From assembly GCA_036971615.1 (NCBI GenBank), contig JAYKKR010000032.1, forward strand, positions 62,001 through 126,000: a DNA stretch of 64,000 bases, given 5' to 3'. The position numbers were made by a program, and so were the translations under genes. Each line of letters begins with the position of its first letter. The stretch's first letter is position 1. The stretch comes from Amyloporia xantha. Lineage: Eukaryota > Basidiomycota > Agaricomycetes > Polyporales > Adustoporiaceae. Positions 48,318-60,143 of this stretch are shown in pieces. Under the pieces are notes generated by a model. That model was not told the DNA's origin. It saw nothing but the letters and a program-made list of their open reading frames with translations, and did not search any database.

Positions 48318-49718
48318 ATGGGTTGCGTACAGTCGTCTGGAATCGACGATGAGGCAAAGGCCCGTCAGTGTTCTTCGACTTCTTGATTCTTTTCGTCTGT
48401 GTGAAACATTCCTGCTTCTCTTTAGGCAATGACGAGATAGAGAGCCAGCTCAAACGGGACCGTATGATGGCGAAGAATGAAATCAAAATGTTGCTGCTGG
48501 GAGCTGGAGAGTCGGGCAAGGTGTGTTGCGTATAGGAGGTTAATTCAATTATGGCACTGAGCTGTTGCGGTAGTCGACGGTGCTCAAGCAGATGAAGCTC
48601 ATTCACCACGGCGGGTACAATGAACAAGAGCGGGACTCGTACAAGGAGATTATCTATTCTAACACTATTCAATCCATGCGGTATGTGACACCGTATACCC
48701 CAGCATCTCCATCCTAAGCTTATGTCGTTCAGTGCCATTTTGGAGGCTCTGTCCGCCCTCGACATCCAATTATCACCTCAAAACGATGCCCGGAAGTCGA
48801 TAATCCTCTCATTGCCTGTCCAGCTCGAGGGTGAGGTGCTGGCGCCCGACATCGCTGACGCCGTTCGCGGTCTCTGGATGGACCCGGGCGTGAGGGAAGC
48901 AGTGCGCCGCTCACGGGAATTCCAGCTGAACGACTCGGCCGTATACTACTTCAGTGCCATCGACCGTATGGCATCACCGGACTACGTGCCAACCGACCAG
49001 GATATCTTGCGGTCTCGTGTCAAGACAACTGGCATCACGGAGACGACATTCAAGGTTGGCGAGCTCACGTACAAGTTGTTCGATGTCGGTGGTCAGCGAT
49101 CAGAGCGAAAGAAGTGGATTCACTGCTTCGAGAACGTGACGGCTTTGGTATTCTTGGTCAGTCTCAGCGAGTACGACCAGATGCTGTACGAGGACGAGAA
49201 CGTCGTAAGTGTCATTGAGCTCCGTGATCGGACACCGTCACTGATATCACGTTAGAATCGTATGCAAGAAGCTCTCACACTTTTCGACTCGATTTGCAAT
49301 TCACGGTGGTTTGTGAAGACGTCCATCGTGCGTTGCTATCGTTCTCGCCGTTGTATTTGGTCGCTCACTGCTTATCGTACCAGATTTTGTTCCTCAACAA
49401 GATTGACTTGTTCGCGGACAAACTTCCCAATTCACCACTTGGCGACTACTTCCCCGACTACACAGGCGGTGACAACTACGACGCCGCCTGTGATTATCTG
49501 CTCCATCGTTTCGTGTCTCTCAATCAGAGTGCTGCTACGAAACAGATTTACGCCCACTACACATGCGCGACAGACACCCAACAGATCAAATGTGAGTGAC
49601 ACCTGTTCAGCTGATGGAGATTGACGCTGATCCCGTGCCTGCTGACTGAACAGTCGTCCTGAGCGCCATTCAGGACATCCTTCTGCAAATACATTTGCGG
49701 GAATGTGGTCTCCTGTAG
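48318..49718 (+). CDS. Heterotrimeric G-protein alpha subunit, group I
   Basis: Seven exons (48318-48363, 48426-48520, 48574-48680, 48733-49204, 49256-49327, 49384-49591, 49654-49718) encode 354 residues, the usual length. MGCVQSS carries the N-myristoylation glycine and palmitoylation cysteine. GTP-binding motifs are intact: GAGESGKS (41-48), RSRVKTTGI (switch I arginine), [12 protein letters not shown] (switch II), LFLNKID and TCATDT. The C-terminus ECGLL keeps the cysteine four from the end, the pertussis-toxin site that marks group I (Gi-like, GNA-1-type) subunits. It couples seven-helix receptors at the plasma membrane to cAMP and MAP-kinase signalling, including mating and growth. Nothing is missing. 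Confidence 0.97.
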
Positions 49719-50887
49719 CAGGGGTGCCGAAGCCGAGGGTCTGGGAAAGTCGGAAGTTTTTATAACATGCATTATCTACCCTGTCTTATTCTCTGTCTCA
49801 CCGCAACATCCATCAGCCGTGCGCTTTGACCTCTGCATTCTACTGTACATACTTGGAGTCTTTTTGCCCTTAACAGTTCAGTTTTTCACGGTTCGTGTCG
49901 CTCCTTTATGGCCATACATATAGTGGTTTTGAATCCATACTATTTCTCACTCAGGTGTTCGCATTTTGTTGATTTGTAGCTGTGTCGTTTATCTGCTGAG
50001 CACTCGTACGTTATATACCTTTCGCTAATGATCAGTACATATATGTTCGTCGGGTGGGACTTGCGTACAAATGGGCTTAAGCTGCGCCACCGTCTTGATG
50101 GCGCTCTGTAGTCGGCGATCGTTCCTCACCGAGGGCTGTCCGAGAAGCCGACACTTCGCTGATGAGGTCTATCAGATAGTCGCTACCGGATTTGAGCAAA
50201 TCACTCCTCGGGAAGGTCACTAGGACCTTGACGGATCAACGGGGAACCAAGATGAACGCAGAAAACACCGGTGAGCAATGAGCATGTGTGTGCATCGGCG
50301 ACTTTCACAGACTCTGCGAGAACTGCTTGCCAGATGACCGATCGCCATCGCGTAGCCACCTGTGCACGCAGGTTGATCCCCACGCATGCACGGAATCGAT
50401 GCTGTGGGCTGTGGTAAGCGCAGTCCATCATTTACATTTATCTGTGGAATGGGTGTTGACATCATGTCCCAGCCGCGCTGATACAGGGTTATCCTGGGGC
50501 CGCAGCACAGCCATGGTGGTCGCAAAACCGAAATGCGGTCCTCCCGTGGTTCAGTGTCCGCACCAACAATATCACAATATCACATTAATGTTGTCGTCCT
50601 CATCAGACGACGGAAATAGCCGGACTTCTCTAGTTCATTATGTTTTTGAGCGAAGACGTACATATCACAACGGGCACTGGTGCCTTCCACCCTGATGTGT
50701 TGGTATTGTAAAAGGGGATAAATTGTCTTAACCCTGATCGCCACGCAATTATGATAGTCAGGTTAGTAGTTATTTAATTATTTACACTCTCGGTGCTGGG
50801 ACATTTGCCGAGAAAAAGGACAACTGATACTCTGGGACATCACTCAAGCAGCAGGAGTTTGGAGGTCTAAATTAACAGGAATGCGGG
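49719..50887. other. Intergenic, no supported gene
   Basis: Contains the 3-prime UTR of the G-alpha gene. Frames at 50220-50525 and 50288-50695 overlap on opposite strands and show no family features. Confidence 0.35.
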
Positions 50888-51704
50888 CAGGCTCCTGCCC
50901 ACCCTTTCTTCCGGTCGATGGGGGCCTTCATCCGAGGGCGTAGTAGAATGCTCTATCCTATTCAGCCACTTCAGCCACTTCAGCCACAATATTTCGATCC
51001 CCGCCAATTTTAAACTCCCCACTCTTATTTGCCCCCAACTCCCTACAGCGGCTGGCAGAAAACACGAGTAAACAACGGGGCGCGGAGGGGCGTCGCCTCA
51101 ATTTGGAAGGTGGTGGCCCCAGGATTTCTGGTGGCGGCTTGTGGGTGCAGGTGCTCGAGACGGAATGGGATGGTGAATGAATTGGTTTTAGCCCTGTTGA
51201 GTATATACAAAAATTTCTATGCAGGTCTAGATTATACCTCTGCTTTAATAATGGGCAAAACCCACGATGGAGGCTCTTCAATGCTTCCAGACTGGTGGGG
51301 ACACTTGAGTTGTAGTCAAGAAAGTGCGGAAGAAGGGGAAAATAAATGCATTGGTGCTTTATAAGTAAGCATACCATATATGAGAAGACACAGAAAAAAA
51401 TCCAGAGACATAGCAAAGTCCTAGTGTCTTCCAGTGCAGTCTGAGCCCTATGCTACTGAGGAAAATAGCATTTCATCGGCAATACCTCCTTCCTGATCGA
51501 GGATATTTGCAGCCCGGTCGCCGTTGTTTACTCATGTTTTCTGCCAGCCGCCGTAGGGAGTTGGAGGGGGATAAGAGTGGGGAGTTTGAATTGATCACGT
51601 GTATGTCACATGATATTCACGTGCACACTATTCTAGGATACAGCATAGAGTACCACCCTCGGATGGGCCCCCCAACTCCTGAAGTGCGGATGGGCAGGAG
51701 CCTG
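50888..51704. mobile_element. Non-autonomous DNA transposon with long TIRs and 9-bp TSD, copy B
   Basis: Second copy of the element at 16452-17276, in the same orientation. It starts CAGGCTCCTGCCCA and ends TGGGCAGGAGCCTG, with the same inner TIR signature (GGCTGGCAGAAAACACGAG and complement). GAATGCGGG is duplicated exactly at 50879-50887 and 51705-51713. The 817-bp length and partly alignable interior show a shared parent. No transposase frame is present. The left arm carries a small local expansion, three CAGCCACTT units near 50964-50990, absent from copy A. Confidence 0.85.
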
Positions 51705-51713
51705 GAATGCGGG

Positions 51714-53952
51714 AGGCTCTGAATAGTTTGACTGATGTATTCTAGTGTAGACTGGTTGCCTTTTTAGTTTTTTTACGCTGCGACGCTGCCATGCAGGCTA
51801 ATGGTAAATAATAAACTATTATGCAGCTGCACGTGAATGGGTCAGCAAGAAAGAGATTAAAAGGAGAGCAGTATCTGTGTTGCAGGCAAACTTCACCCTT
51901 CGCATCGACAACCCAGCCTGATGTCACTAAAAGAACAATCAGACTGCATTCGAGTGCCTCTGGTAAACCACTTGCAGTCTGCTGCACCGCCATTAAGTTA
52001 GACCTCCGATCCGGCTTGTGCAACGGAGTGTCAGTCAGGCTTCCTGCCGGATGCATCCTGGTACTCATGTTGATGTAATTTAAACCATCGCTGACCTGAC
52101 TATCCAAATTAAGAGACGGTCGGGTTTAAGACAATTTTTCCCTTTTTACAAGCCTGCCACGTCGGGGCGAAAGGCGCCCATGCCCGTTGTGTATCAGCTT
52201 ACGGGCAGAGGAAGTCTCGCGATATTGACTATGTGCATACTTGCATCACGGATCTGTTCTATCGCTTGAGGGTTATTGCTACCGTTATTAACAGGGCAAA
52301 TTGCATCCGATATTATTCCGTTCGAGTATGTTCGCGATGTACAGCGGCTGGCAGACCCCGTCAACTACTTTATGCGGACGAGGTCTTAGTTCTTTCTTGT
52401 GAGTCATGGAGAACATCCACTGCTGGAAAAGCCAGCATTTACTTATTAGGCTCATGATCACAGGGGAACATGAGACAGGCGAAATCCATCAAATCCGTCA
52501 CTCGCGTGTTCAGAGAGAGTGATCAGGCACAAGTCGCAGCTCTCAAATGCTAGCATTGTGGAGGTCACGGTTTTCACAGAAAAGCCAAACAAGCAATGAA
52601 TTATGATGTAGCGGCCGTAAAGAGGGGAGAGGGTGATGTTGTGGCTTGAAGTCAACGACTCACCACATATATGTGCATGTATTGAACATGTGCGGGATAT
52701 ATGCAACCAAGGCGAGCGGCCTGAGCCGTGGCTTGGTCGGCATCAAAAAGCAGTGGGTACCTTTCGAGTAATGATACATCAGGCACACGGGCAATATGAT
52801 GTGTATCTCAGCGTCGTGAGTGTCATGCATCCGTCGTCTTTTGGATTGACTGAATCAGTGTTCAAGCGGCCACTATTTTCAGGAAAGCGGCCGCGAGCTA
52901 TTGGGATGAAGTTTACTGCTGTCGTCGACTTGCGTACCAGTCCTCACAGGTTGTCTATAAAATGGCCCAGAGAGGGGTGATTGCGATGCATCCGACATCC
53001 ACCGGAGTGAAAAAAAAAACACGAAACATCTCAAAGGATACTGCAACGCGGATATCTCTGCGATAGCTTTACGGTATCGCTACATTCACTGCTGCGTGTT
53101 GCTCCACTCGCAGATCCAAAAACACGGGTAAGTTTTAGTGTGCCACCATCCACGAAACTTTTTTAATGATTGTTTGCCGCTCAGAAGCCTGTGTTAGGTT
53201 GTGTTTGACTTATCTATCTATCAAGATGCTACACAGCACGACTCTAGGGCTGGTCGAAGCAGCGTGGTCTTTATGCGACTCAATAGTCCCGTGCAGCACG
53301 GAAGCCTTGTGCGTAATATAAATCCCTAAAATCAACTTCCGATCAATATCTGGTGATTCATACATGGAGATGTCAAGTCGACCACCAAATTAACGTCCTT
53401 GTGATGGTACGCAGCGCTCTGCTTTAGCACTAATAGCAGTTTCTTATCTTGGGGTAGTCCTACCTGTTTGTATCTACTGCAACTTCTTTCCCCTAGTCAG
53501 GCGCATTTACAGTATAGCAAACATTCACATGCCAGAATTCAGGAATGTGTAATCGATACTGCGGGTATGTCACACGATGCATTCGATATTTGCAGAATTC
53601 CATGAACGTCGGTTTGGGCGGAAAGGCCATCTGGTCGATGCATCTTATTCATTCCATACAATGGCATTTATGAGCTGTTTGGTTTCGTAGGCCGAACTCT
53701 ACCTTGCTTTGAATTTGTACATTACAGTCTGTATTTGAAGCCTAGCTTTATATTTCCGCCTTGAAAATCACGCATAGCCGAGACTTAGTACTGCTAGCTG
53801 GAACCAAGCTCCAACGTGTACACTTCAAAAAATAACCATCAAGATTGGGATATACGAGATAGAACTGTCACAATAGCTACATCCGCCTTCAAGTTCCACC
53901 ATCGATTTGACTATAGTACTCTTCTCAGATGTTCATACTACCGCAAAGTAAT
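51714..53952. other. Intergenic region without supported gene
   Basis: No gene recognised in about 2.2 kb. AT-rich with short frames only. The ORF at 52633-52980 lacks motifs and has no promoter features. Confidence 0.35.
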
Positions 53953-53956
53953 AAAA
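53953..53956 (-). terminator. Pol III terminator of tRNA-Ser
   Basis: On the minus strand, TTTT follows the tRNA 3-prime end by about 20 nt, the normal RNA polymerase III stop. Confidence 0.6.
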
Positions 53957-53975
53957 GGATCCAATATCCAAGTTA

Positions 53976-54065
53976 CGACACCAGCAGGGTTCGAACCTGC
54001 GCTCCCATAGGGAAACAGATAATACTAATTCGAATCTGTCGCCTTAACCACTTGGCTATAGTGTC
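53976..54065 (-). tRNA. tRNA-Ser (anticodon CGA) with 8-nt intron
   Basis: The minus strand folds into a class II tRNA. The acceptor stem GACACTA pairs with TGGTGTC and is followed by discriminator G. An A box TAGCCAAGTGG gives the D arm, anticodon stem ACAGA/TCTGT encloses loop TTCGAAA once an 8-nt intron (TTAGTATT) after position 37 is removed, and a long variable arm (CCCTATGGG) marks it as serine. The T arm is GCAGG-TTCGAAC-CCTGC. Anticodon CGA reads UCG. The mature length is 82 nt before CCA addition. Confidence 0.95.
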
Positions 54066-54174
54066 CACGGTGATGTACAAGTTAGATATCGACTCATTCA
54101 TGCTTTCTACCTGCGCTGTCTTGGACTCACCGCCGCACCGGGCTGCTTGTTCACATTATACTACACATAGGACC

Positions 54175-55615
54175 ATGTCCATCACCGATCCTTTAGCCAA
54201 CGTCGCCTCGGATTCCAATTCTGCACCTGTCGCAATCTTGTCAACTACCCCTCCCATCCACGATCCTCCACCTCCGTATCCTGCTACTGAGAGACGAACG
54301 CGCGCCCCGCGCTCAGGACGCAGACGTCGCAGTGCATTCGACTCAGCTCAAGATAATGCTTCACACATCGCTTCCATTTCTACAGGAGGTGGCCCCGAAT
54401 ATGAGGTCGTCGCGCAACAGCAACATGACACAGATGACTACGATGTAGATGCAACGGAAGCAACGCCTCTCTTGGCCTCTTCGATGTCCTCTCCGCGCAG
54501 TTCTGCTCGGCTCGCCGGGGGGCCCATGACACGGCAGCGTACACTCTCTATCACAAGTACAATTCGCTCCACGACCTCCGTCGCCCCATCTTTCGCGCAG
54601 ACCGTCCTATCGGCCTTCAACCCAGAGAGGGATGCTGACCTTGATCCAGAATGCGACGGGCAAGCAGGAGGAGCCGATGATGGCAGCGAAGGGGACAGCC
54701 CACTAGATTCTCCATCTCTACGACACGGTGGCCATCTCGACGAGCAGCAAAGGGCATTTGTTGCCGAGCTCGCTAGTCAGCGGCTCAATCGACAGAGAGA
54801 CCTTTCATGGCGCGTCAGATGGCGACGGTACTTTCGACCAATGGCCCGACGCGCGTATTATGCTGCCCTCTTTCATTTACTCATCCTCAACTTCCCATAT
54901 GCACTCCTCGCGTGGGTGTATCTATTCGTCTTCACTGTGGTATGTCCTGTCCTACTCACAACCCGACTGCATTGGTCTTGTGAGCGGAGCGCTGACGGTC
55001 ACCGCAGGCCGGAACGACCACTCTGATGGCCTTGCCACTCGGTGCCGTTCTCTGCTTCCTGAATCTTATCGGTGCACGCATCATTTCCAGGGGAGAAGTA
55101 AGCATTGTACTGTTTTGAGACTTGTCGTACATAATTGCTAATATGACGATATTTACGATTGACTTGAATTAGCTCGCTCTGCAAACCGCCTTCCACGGCC
55201 CTCTTGTTTACTCTATCCCAAATCCTCCCGTACCCATATTTATTCGTCTTCGCCCACCCACTCCTGCTGAGGTCGAGGCCGGTTTGGGGATGGTTCGAGA
55301 GAAGTCCTTTTATCGGAACGCATATGCGATGGTAAGTTCTCATACGGATCCCTATCATGTTTGGTAGAAGGCCTTATGCAGATACTGACCCTGGTCTTTC
55401 CACAGTTCACCGATCCGACATCCTACCAAGCCCTCTTTTACTTTATCGTGATCAAGCCCGGCATCACGGTCCTCTTCTTCCTCCTGCTTATCGTGCTTGT
55501 ACCTGTCTCGCTCGTGCTAATCTGGCCCGCTCCTGCCGTGCTCCGCCTTGCCCGCCGCCTCGGCATCTGGCAGGCGAACATCGCTGTTGAAGGCTTGTGT
55601 CTGGCTGTGCGGTAG
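54175..55615 (+). CDS. Fungal multi-pass membrane protein with disordered N-terminus
   Basis: Four exons (54175-54939, 55008-55097, 55173-55331, 55406-55615), all phase 0, give 407 residues. The first 210 are Ser/Pro/Asp-rich and disordered with a DPPPPYP string, a PPxY-type WW-domain ligand, and basic RRTRAPRSGRRRRS. The second half has about four membrane segments: AALFHLLILNFPYALLAWVY, TLMALPLGAVLCFLNLIG, ALFYFIVIKPGITVLFFLLL and IVLVPVSLVLIWPAPAVL, separated by a PVPIFIRLRPPTPAEVEAG loop. The arrangement resembles the sensor-domain (PF13796-like) membrane module found in fungal proteins of unknown role, but I am not certain. The PPxY motif suggests Rsp5-type ubiquitin ligase control. The tRNA-Ser gene lies 110 bp upstream on the opposite strand. 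Confidence 0.75.
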
Positions 55616-56561
55616 GTACTTACCTGTCTTCATTCGCATCTAGAGCGACTGCTTTTAGACACTGTTCGCGGATATGGTAGCGTTTGAGTAATGTATATCA
55701 TCATAGCTGCTCTAGCCGCTGACTGTATTTTATGCCGATTCTATGTCTTAAAGATAACTCATGCTTGTTGGAATGCATTGTGAGGCACCGAGCCCGGATT
55801 CACGGACATATTGGATGGGTTACTCACGTCTAATTAGACTTGGTTTTATATTATATTAATAGGTAGGGTCCTCCGGGCAGTCCTGGACACCCTGAGATGG
55901 GTACAGGAGCCCCAGCATACAATTTTCGGTCTGGGACCACAGATACGGGCACATGTCGGAAGGGACACCCAGGTCGAGCACATGTGACATATTGGAGCCC
56001 CGACATACAGAGATTTCCGGTCGAGGTTGAAGTTACGAGACTCACCCATGACTAAGTGGAGCACCTATTTACGGGGCGCAAGACCTGAACGCTTCATATC
56101 TAGGAATATTATCGTAACGGGCCGATATCACATTGAACTGAGGAAGTAAATTTACATGACTGGAGCCCAGTTCAACCGATCCACACAGCGAAAAACTGTA
56201 TCCAAGTCCACTGGCGCAATTGAACTGAGTATCAACAGTAATTGGCAGGCCAGTTATGAAAATAAGCATGGAGAGATAGTTACATTTTAGTTCGCCCGCG
56301 TGCCAACTGCGTCGTCCGGGTTATTTCAATATTAATATATCCTTTAGGGGTTGAGATCTAGCGGTATGTCTGCATGCGTTGTTCAAACCAAGCCATTCTC
56401 GCACTAGACGGCATGGACAATGAGCTCTTTGGTCGAAGGCACTCCTCCTTTGAGAGAGGTTTCTGTAGCGCGCTCACATTGAGATGCTCATTGAACATAT
56501 ATCGGAACGCCGCCGGCCGTAAAACGTCGGTGTCGATGGAAACCGAACAAGGTCGTAGCCA
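55616..56561. other. Convergent intergenic region
   Basis: No gene recognised. Sequence between 55850 and 56270 is AT-poor with CCCAG-type strings such as GAGCCCCAGCAT and GGAGCCCCGACAT but no clear repeat structure. Confidence 0.35.
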
Positions 56562-57590
56562 CTACCAGTCCTCATCTTGCTGGCTGAGCCCGTCGAGGTA
56601 ATCCGTCACCGAGTCACTTAAATCTGGTTCTTGGGTAGGGGGCTCGAGCCTGACCAGTCGAAGGGAAGGGAAGTGGTCCTTGAACAAGGGCACTCCCTCC
56701 GGACAAATAGACCCTTTCGGGTAACAAATGCTCATTGTAGTAAGCAGCGGTGCTGTGACCATTTCCACTAGTTCCTGAAAAGTGTCGACCTGCACAGAGA
56801 ATAGATATAGCTCTTCCAGCTCCGGAAAACAGATTGGCGAGGTGAAATCGGTCGTTAATTCTTCGGGATGAGGGTTATGAAGTTCCAGTCTCCGTAGGTC
56901 GGGCAGAGACTGTAGCCTGTCCAAGAAAGCGCGCCACTCGAGGCCCTGAAAGCATGCCCATCCGGAAAGCGTGAGAGACTGGACCGACGGGAATGCATGT
57001 TGTAGAATCTTTTTTGATAGAAACGGAACCGACCAGAGTTCCAAAGTTCGTAAGTTCGGCGCGGTAAACGCATTGGGAAATGAGGAGTCACAGCTCCATG
57101 GATGGTTCACTTGAGTTGATGGCAACAGGGACAACACCAGCTTTTCCAACGCGCCTGCATGCTCATCCCACGAAGTTATGGTTTCCAAAAGGGAATCAAC
57201 CATAGATACTTGAACACGTAATGTCCTCCAGCGCGCGACGTGTGCAATGAGCGTAGTCATGACTCGACCGGTGTAGATCACTTCAGTGAACCCTTCTGCC
57301 TGAAAAGACCCGTAAATATCGATGTCGAGTCTGGCTCCTCGCGATCGCTGTAGAATTGTTTCCAGAATCTCGATTTCTGGCTCACGAGCAAGGGAGATCC
57401 GGATGGAGGTCCATATGAATGAGAATTTGTGGGCCACTACCTTCCAGTGGCGACACACAGACGCAACTCTTGTTGAGAGAGTCAATCGGTGTTCCTCTTT
57501 TGTCTCGTCAAAGGCGTATCGCCAAATCATGCATAGTATTTCTACCGGAAGAGCGGTGACGGGTGTCGATGTCCTAATATATAGGCTCAT
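56562..57590 (-). CDS. F-box protein with leucine-rich C-terminal region
   Basis: Single-exon minus-strand gene of 342 residues from MSLYIRTSTPV (ATG 57588-57590), chosen because the frame upstream is non-coding in character and a TATA box lies about 100 bp before it. Residues 10-55 form an F-box: VTALPVEILCMIWRYAF followed by ASVCRHWKVVAHKFSFIWTS. The remainder has leucine-rich segments (LRTLELWSVPFL, VQSLTLSGWACFQ, LRRLELHNPHP, LEELYLFSV) as in the very large agaricomycete F-box families. Such proteins bring substrates to SCF ubiquitin ligases through Skp1; the substrate is unknown. It ends in an acidic tail. Confidence 0.85.
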   Translation of the reverse strand: MSLYIRTSTPVTALPVEILCMIWRYAFDETKEEHRLTLSTRVASVCRHWKVVAHKFSFIWTSIRISLAREPEIEILETILQRSRGARLDIDIYGSFQAEGFTEVIYTGRVMTTLIAHVARWRTLRVQVSMVDSLLETITSWDEHAGALEKLVLSLLPSTQVNHPWSCDSSFPNAFTAPNLRTLELWSVPFLSKKILQHAFPSVQSLTLSGWACFQGLEWRAFLDRLQSLPDLRRLELHNPHPEELTTDFTSPICFPELEELYLFSVQVDTFQELVEMVTAPLLTTMSICYPKGSICPEGVPLFKDHFPSLRLVRLEPPTQEPDLSDSVTDYLDGLSQQDEDW

Positions 57591-57686
57591 TGTCGAAGGA
57601 GTAGACGGGTGGAGAAGTAGTAGACGAACAAGCTGGACAACTGTGGGGAGGTTTAAGTTCAATTTGGAGACCGAAAAAAGAGTCGG

Positions 57687-57697
57687 TTTTATATATA
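57687..57697 (-). promoter_or_regulatory. TATA box of the F-box gene
   Basis: Minus-strand TATATATAAAA about 100 bp before the ATG at 57590. Confidence 0.55.
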
Positions 57698-58440
57698 TAC
57701 CTGCGGTAGGTGGCACAGTGTGGCACAGTGTGGTCAACAATGGAAGGCCGGGGATTGCCGGGTAATAACAAGGAAGCATGAAATGCGATGGTAGCCACAT
57801 GAAGAATATGAAGACATTGTCAGAAAATGCTCTGGGTCTCGCCTGGCGGCCCGGTGTTGTTTCGTCCTCGAAGTATAGATCTTGCGAACACAACCCTGCC
57901 AGTGTCGGAGGGGCATCACAGCGGAAGACAGACTTCTCCTGACCTTTGCCTGACCAATGGAGGAAGGGTATGAATAAGTGGAACCGCCGCCGAGGTTACT
58001 GAATGAGCTGCTAGCGAACGTGGTATCGGGACAGCGCATTACGGTGAGAACTGCATCAAGAATAGAAATTATGAATGCGTCTCCTCTTTCACTCCGGAAT
58101 GCATACATCGCATAAACAGAGAACGCGGATCTTAAGTTTATCTCCAATATGCAGACTTCAAATAATGTCCTTTGAGAGTGAGAGGGACGGTCGCTATGAA
58201 GGGATCGAGTGCACAAGCTGAAGGAAGTGTGTCGAGCGCCCATAGCTGGCGTTGAGTAGCCTCGTGTTCGAGAAGATGGAACTCCACCATTTACTCGCAT
58301 CCCTGGTTCCCTGGTCCGACCTCGCAGCATCCGAGCCCTCCATGGGATTTTGAGATTGACAGGATAGCATTCACGACTCTGCCGTATGTCTTCGTATATC
58401 TTTAAACCAGCATGGTCGAGAGCTGACTTGCATGAAGACG
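57698..58440. other. Bidirectional promoter region
   Basis: Separates the F-box gene and COG3. A 240-residue minus-strand open frame (57734-58456) crosses it and runs into COG3 exon 1; it has no motif and looks like chance openness, so I do not call it. Confidence 0.4.
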
Positions 58441-60102
58441 ATGGCTTCGAGCTCATCTAGCAAACGCCCTGCTGCACTTCCATCCCTCACCCCGCACGCT
58501 AAGCCCATTATCAGCGTAGAAGAATGGGAAACAAAAGCGCCTCTTGGAGAAATTGAAGCAAGGAGCGTGAACGTCATCAAGGCAGCGACCCAGAAGGCTG
58601 CGCTGCCCCCAAAGGTGCGTCCTCTTTGCAGCACCTCTGTTCCGCAACACCCGCAAATGAGAACAAGTCAAGTTCAGCGTAGAGGAGCCCGGCTCATCAT
58701 CCCGGCCGTCGACACCTATTCTCCGCAATAAACTTGGCGGAGGCTCTCGGCCGTCAACACCCACGAACCGCCACCAAGCAACACATGCCCTCCACCCCAA
58801 ACAGCCCATCCAGACACCCCAGCAGTTCTATGACTGGTTTGCGCTGATCGACCGATCCGTCGCGCACAGTCAGGAAGCCCATTTCCGCGCACACCTGGAG
58901 AGCGTGTCGGAGCAACTCGAGACATGCGACCGGCTCGTCCAGCGCATAGACGAAGTGGACGCGGCAGTGGATGGCATGCTGCATGAGTGGACAATTGTGG
59001 AGGAGGGAGGGAAGAGCTTGAAGGGAGCATGCGAGCAGTTGCTTGAGGAGAGGGTACGCGCGCAGGTCTTACCTGCGGTACTTCGAGCTGACATGACAGT
59101 ACAGGACAGACTACTGGACACCACGGAAAGAATTGGAGAGCGACTGGAATATTTCCAGGAACTCGAGCAGGCCACCCGCATGCTCAATTCGCCAGGAGAC
59201 TCTCTCGTCTTACAGACCGACTTCTTATACATGGTCGAGCGAGTAGACATTTGTATAGAGTATCTGAAGGAGCATGTGAGTGTTATGAGCCTCTTTTTCC
59301 GACGTTGCTAACTCAACCACAGCGGCATTTCCGAGAAGCAGAGATATACCTGCTCCGGTTCCAGCAGTGCATGACAAGGGCTATGACTCTCATCAAAATG
59401 TATTTCGTGGGCTCCCTGAAAGCCCTCGTTGTCGACGTGACAAAGCGCATGTCAGAAAAGGTTTAATGCATCCAGCGACCTGCAGATAGCATTCTGTTGA
59501 CGGATTTTGAATAATTCAGGACGTATCGTTGACGGCACAAATGCACCTCCTCTACACACGCTTCTACACTGTGTCAGAGAAACTGGCTCCTTTACTAGCT
59601 GAATTGGAGCGCAGAGCAGCGGCACATCCAGAGGAACTGTCCTCTCTTTTGTCGGAATGTCATGCGGCCTACTTCACTGCGCGAAAGGGGCTCCTCGTGA
59701 ATCGTCTAACCGAGGAGATTAAGGGCCTCGATCCTGCGAGAACAGAGCTTGTTGAGCTGGTGCGTGTTAACCGAGACCTCTCCTGCACTCTATATTCATC
59801 GATGCTGGGGTGCACAGACAAGAGCTGGGTGTAGCTATCTGAAACAACTCTGCACGGACGAGTTCAACATCTTTAGAGCATTCTTCAATTCCGGAGAAGA
59901 GGAGCTCTAGTATGTAACTCCAATCGTTCTGCCACCCAACATACTCAGACTTCAATTATCTTAGCAATTATCTTGAAAATTTATGCGACTACCTCTACGA
60001 CGACCTCCGGCCTCGCATTCTCCATGAGCCACGCCTCACCGCACTGTGCGAGGTCTGCACGGTTCTACAGGCGCTCATGGTGCTCGACGTCCCCGCTCTC
60101 CC

Positions 60103-60143
<41 letters not shown>

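Noticed and set aside
57734..58456. 240-codon open frame on the minus strand between the F-box gene and COG3
   Set aside because: No motif, no sensible start context, overlaps COG3 exon 1 antisense, and it covers what should be a bidirectional promoter.
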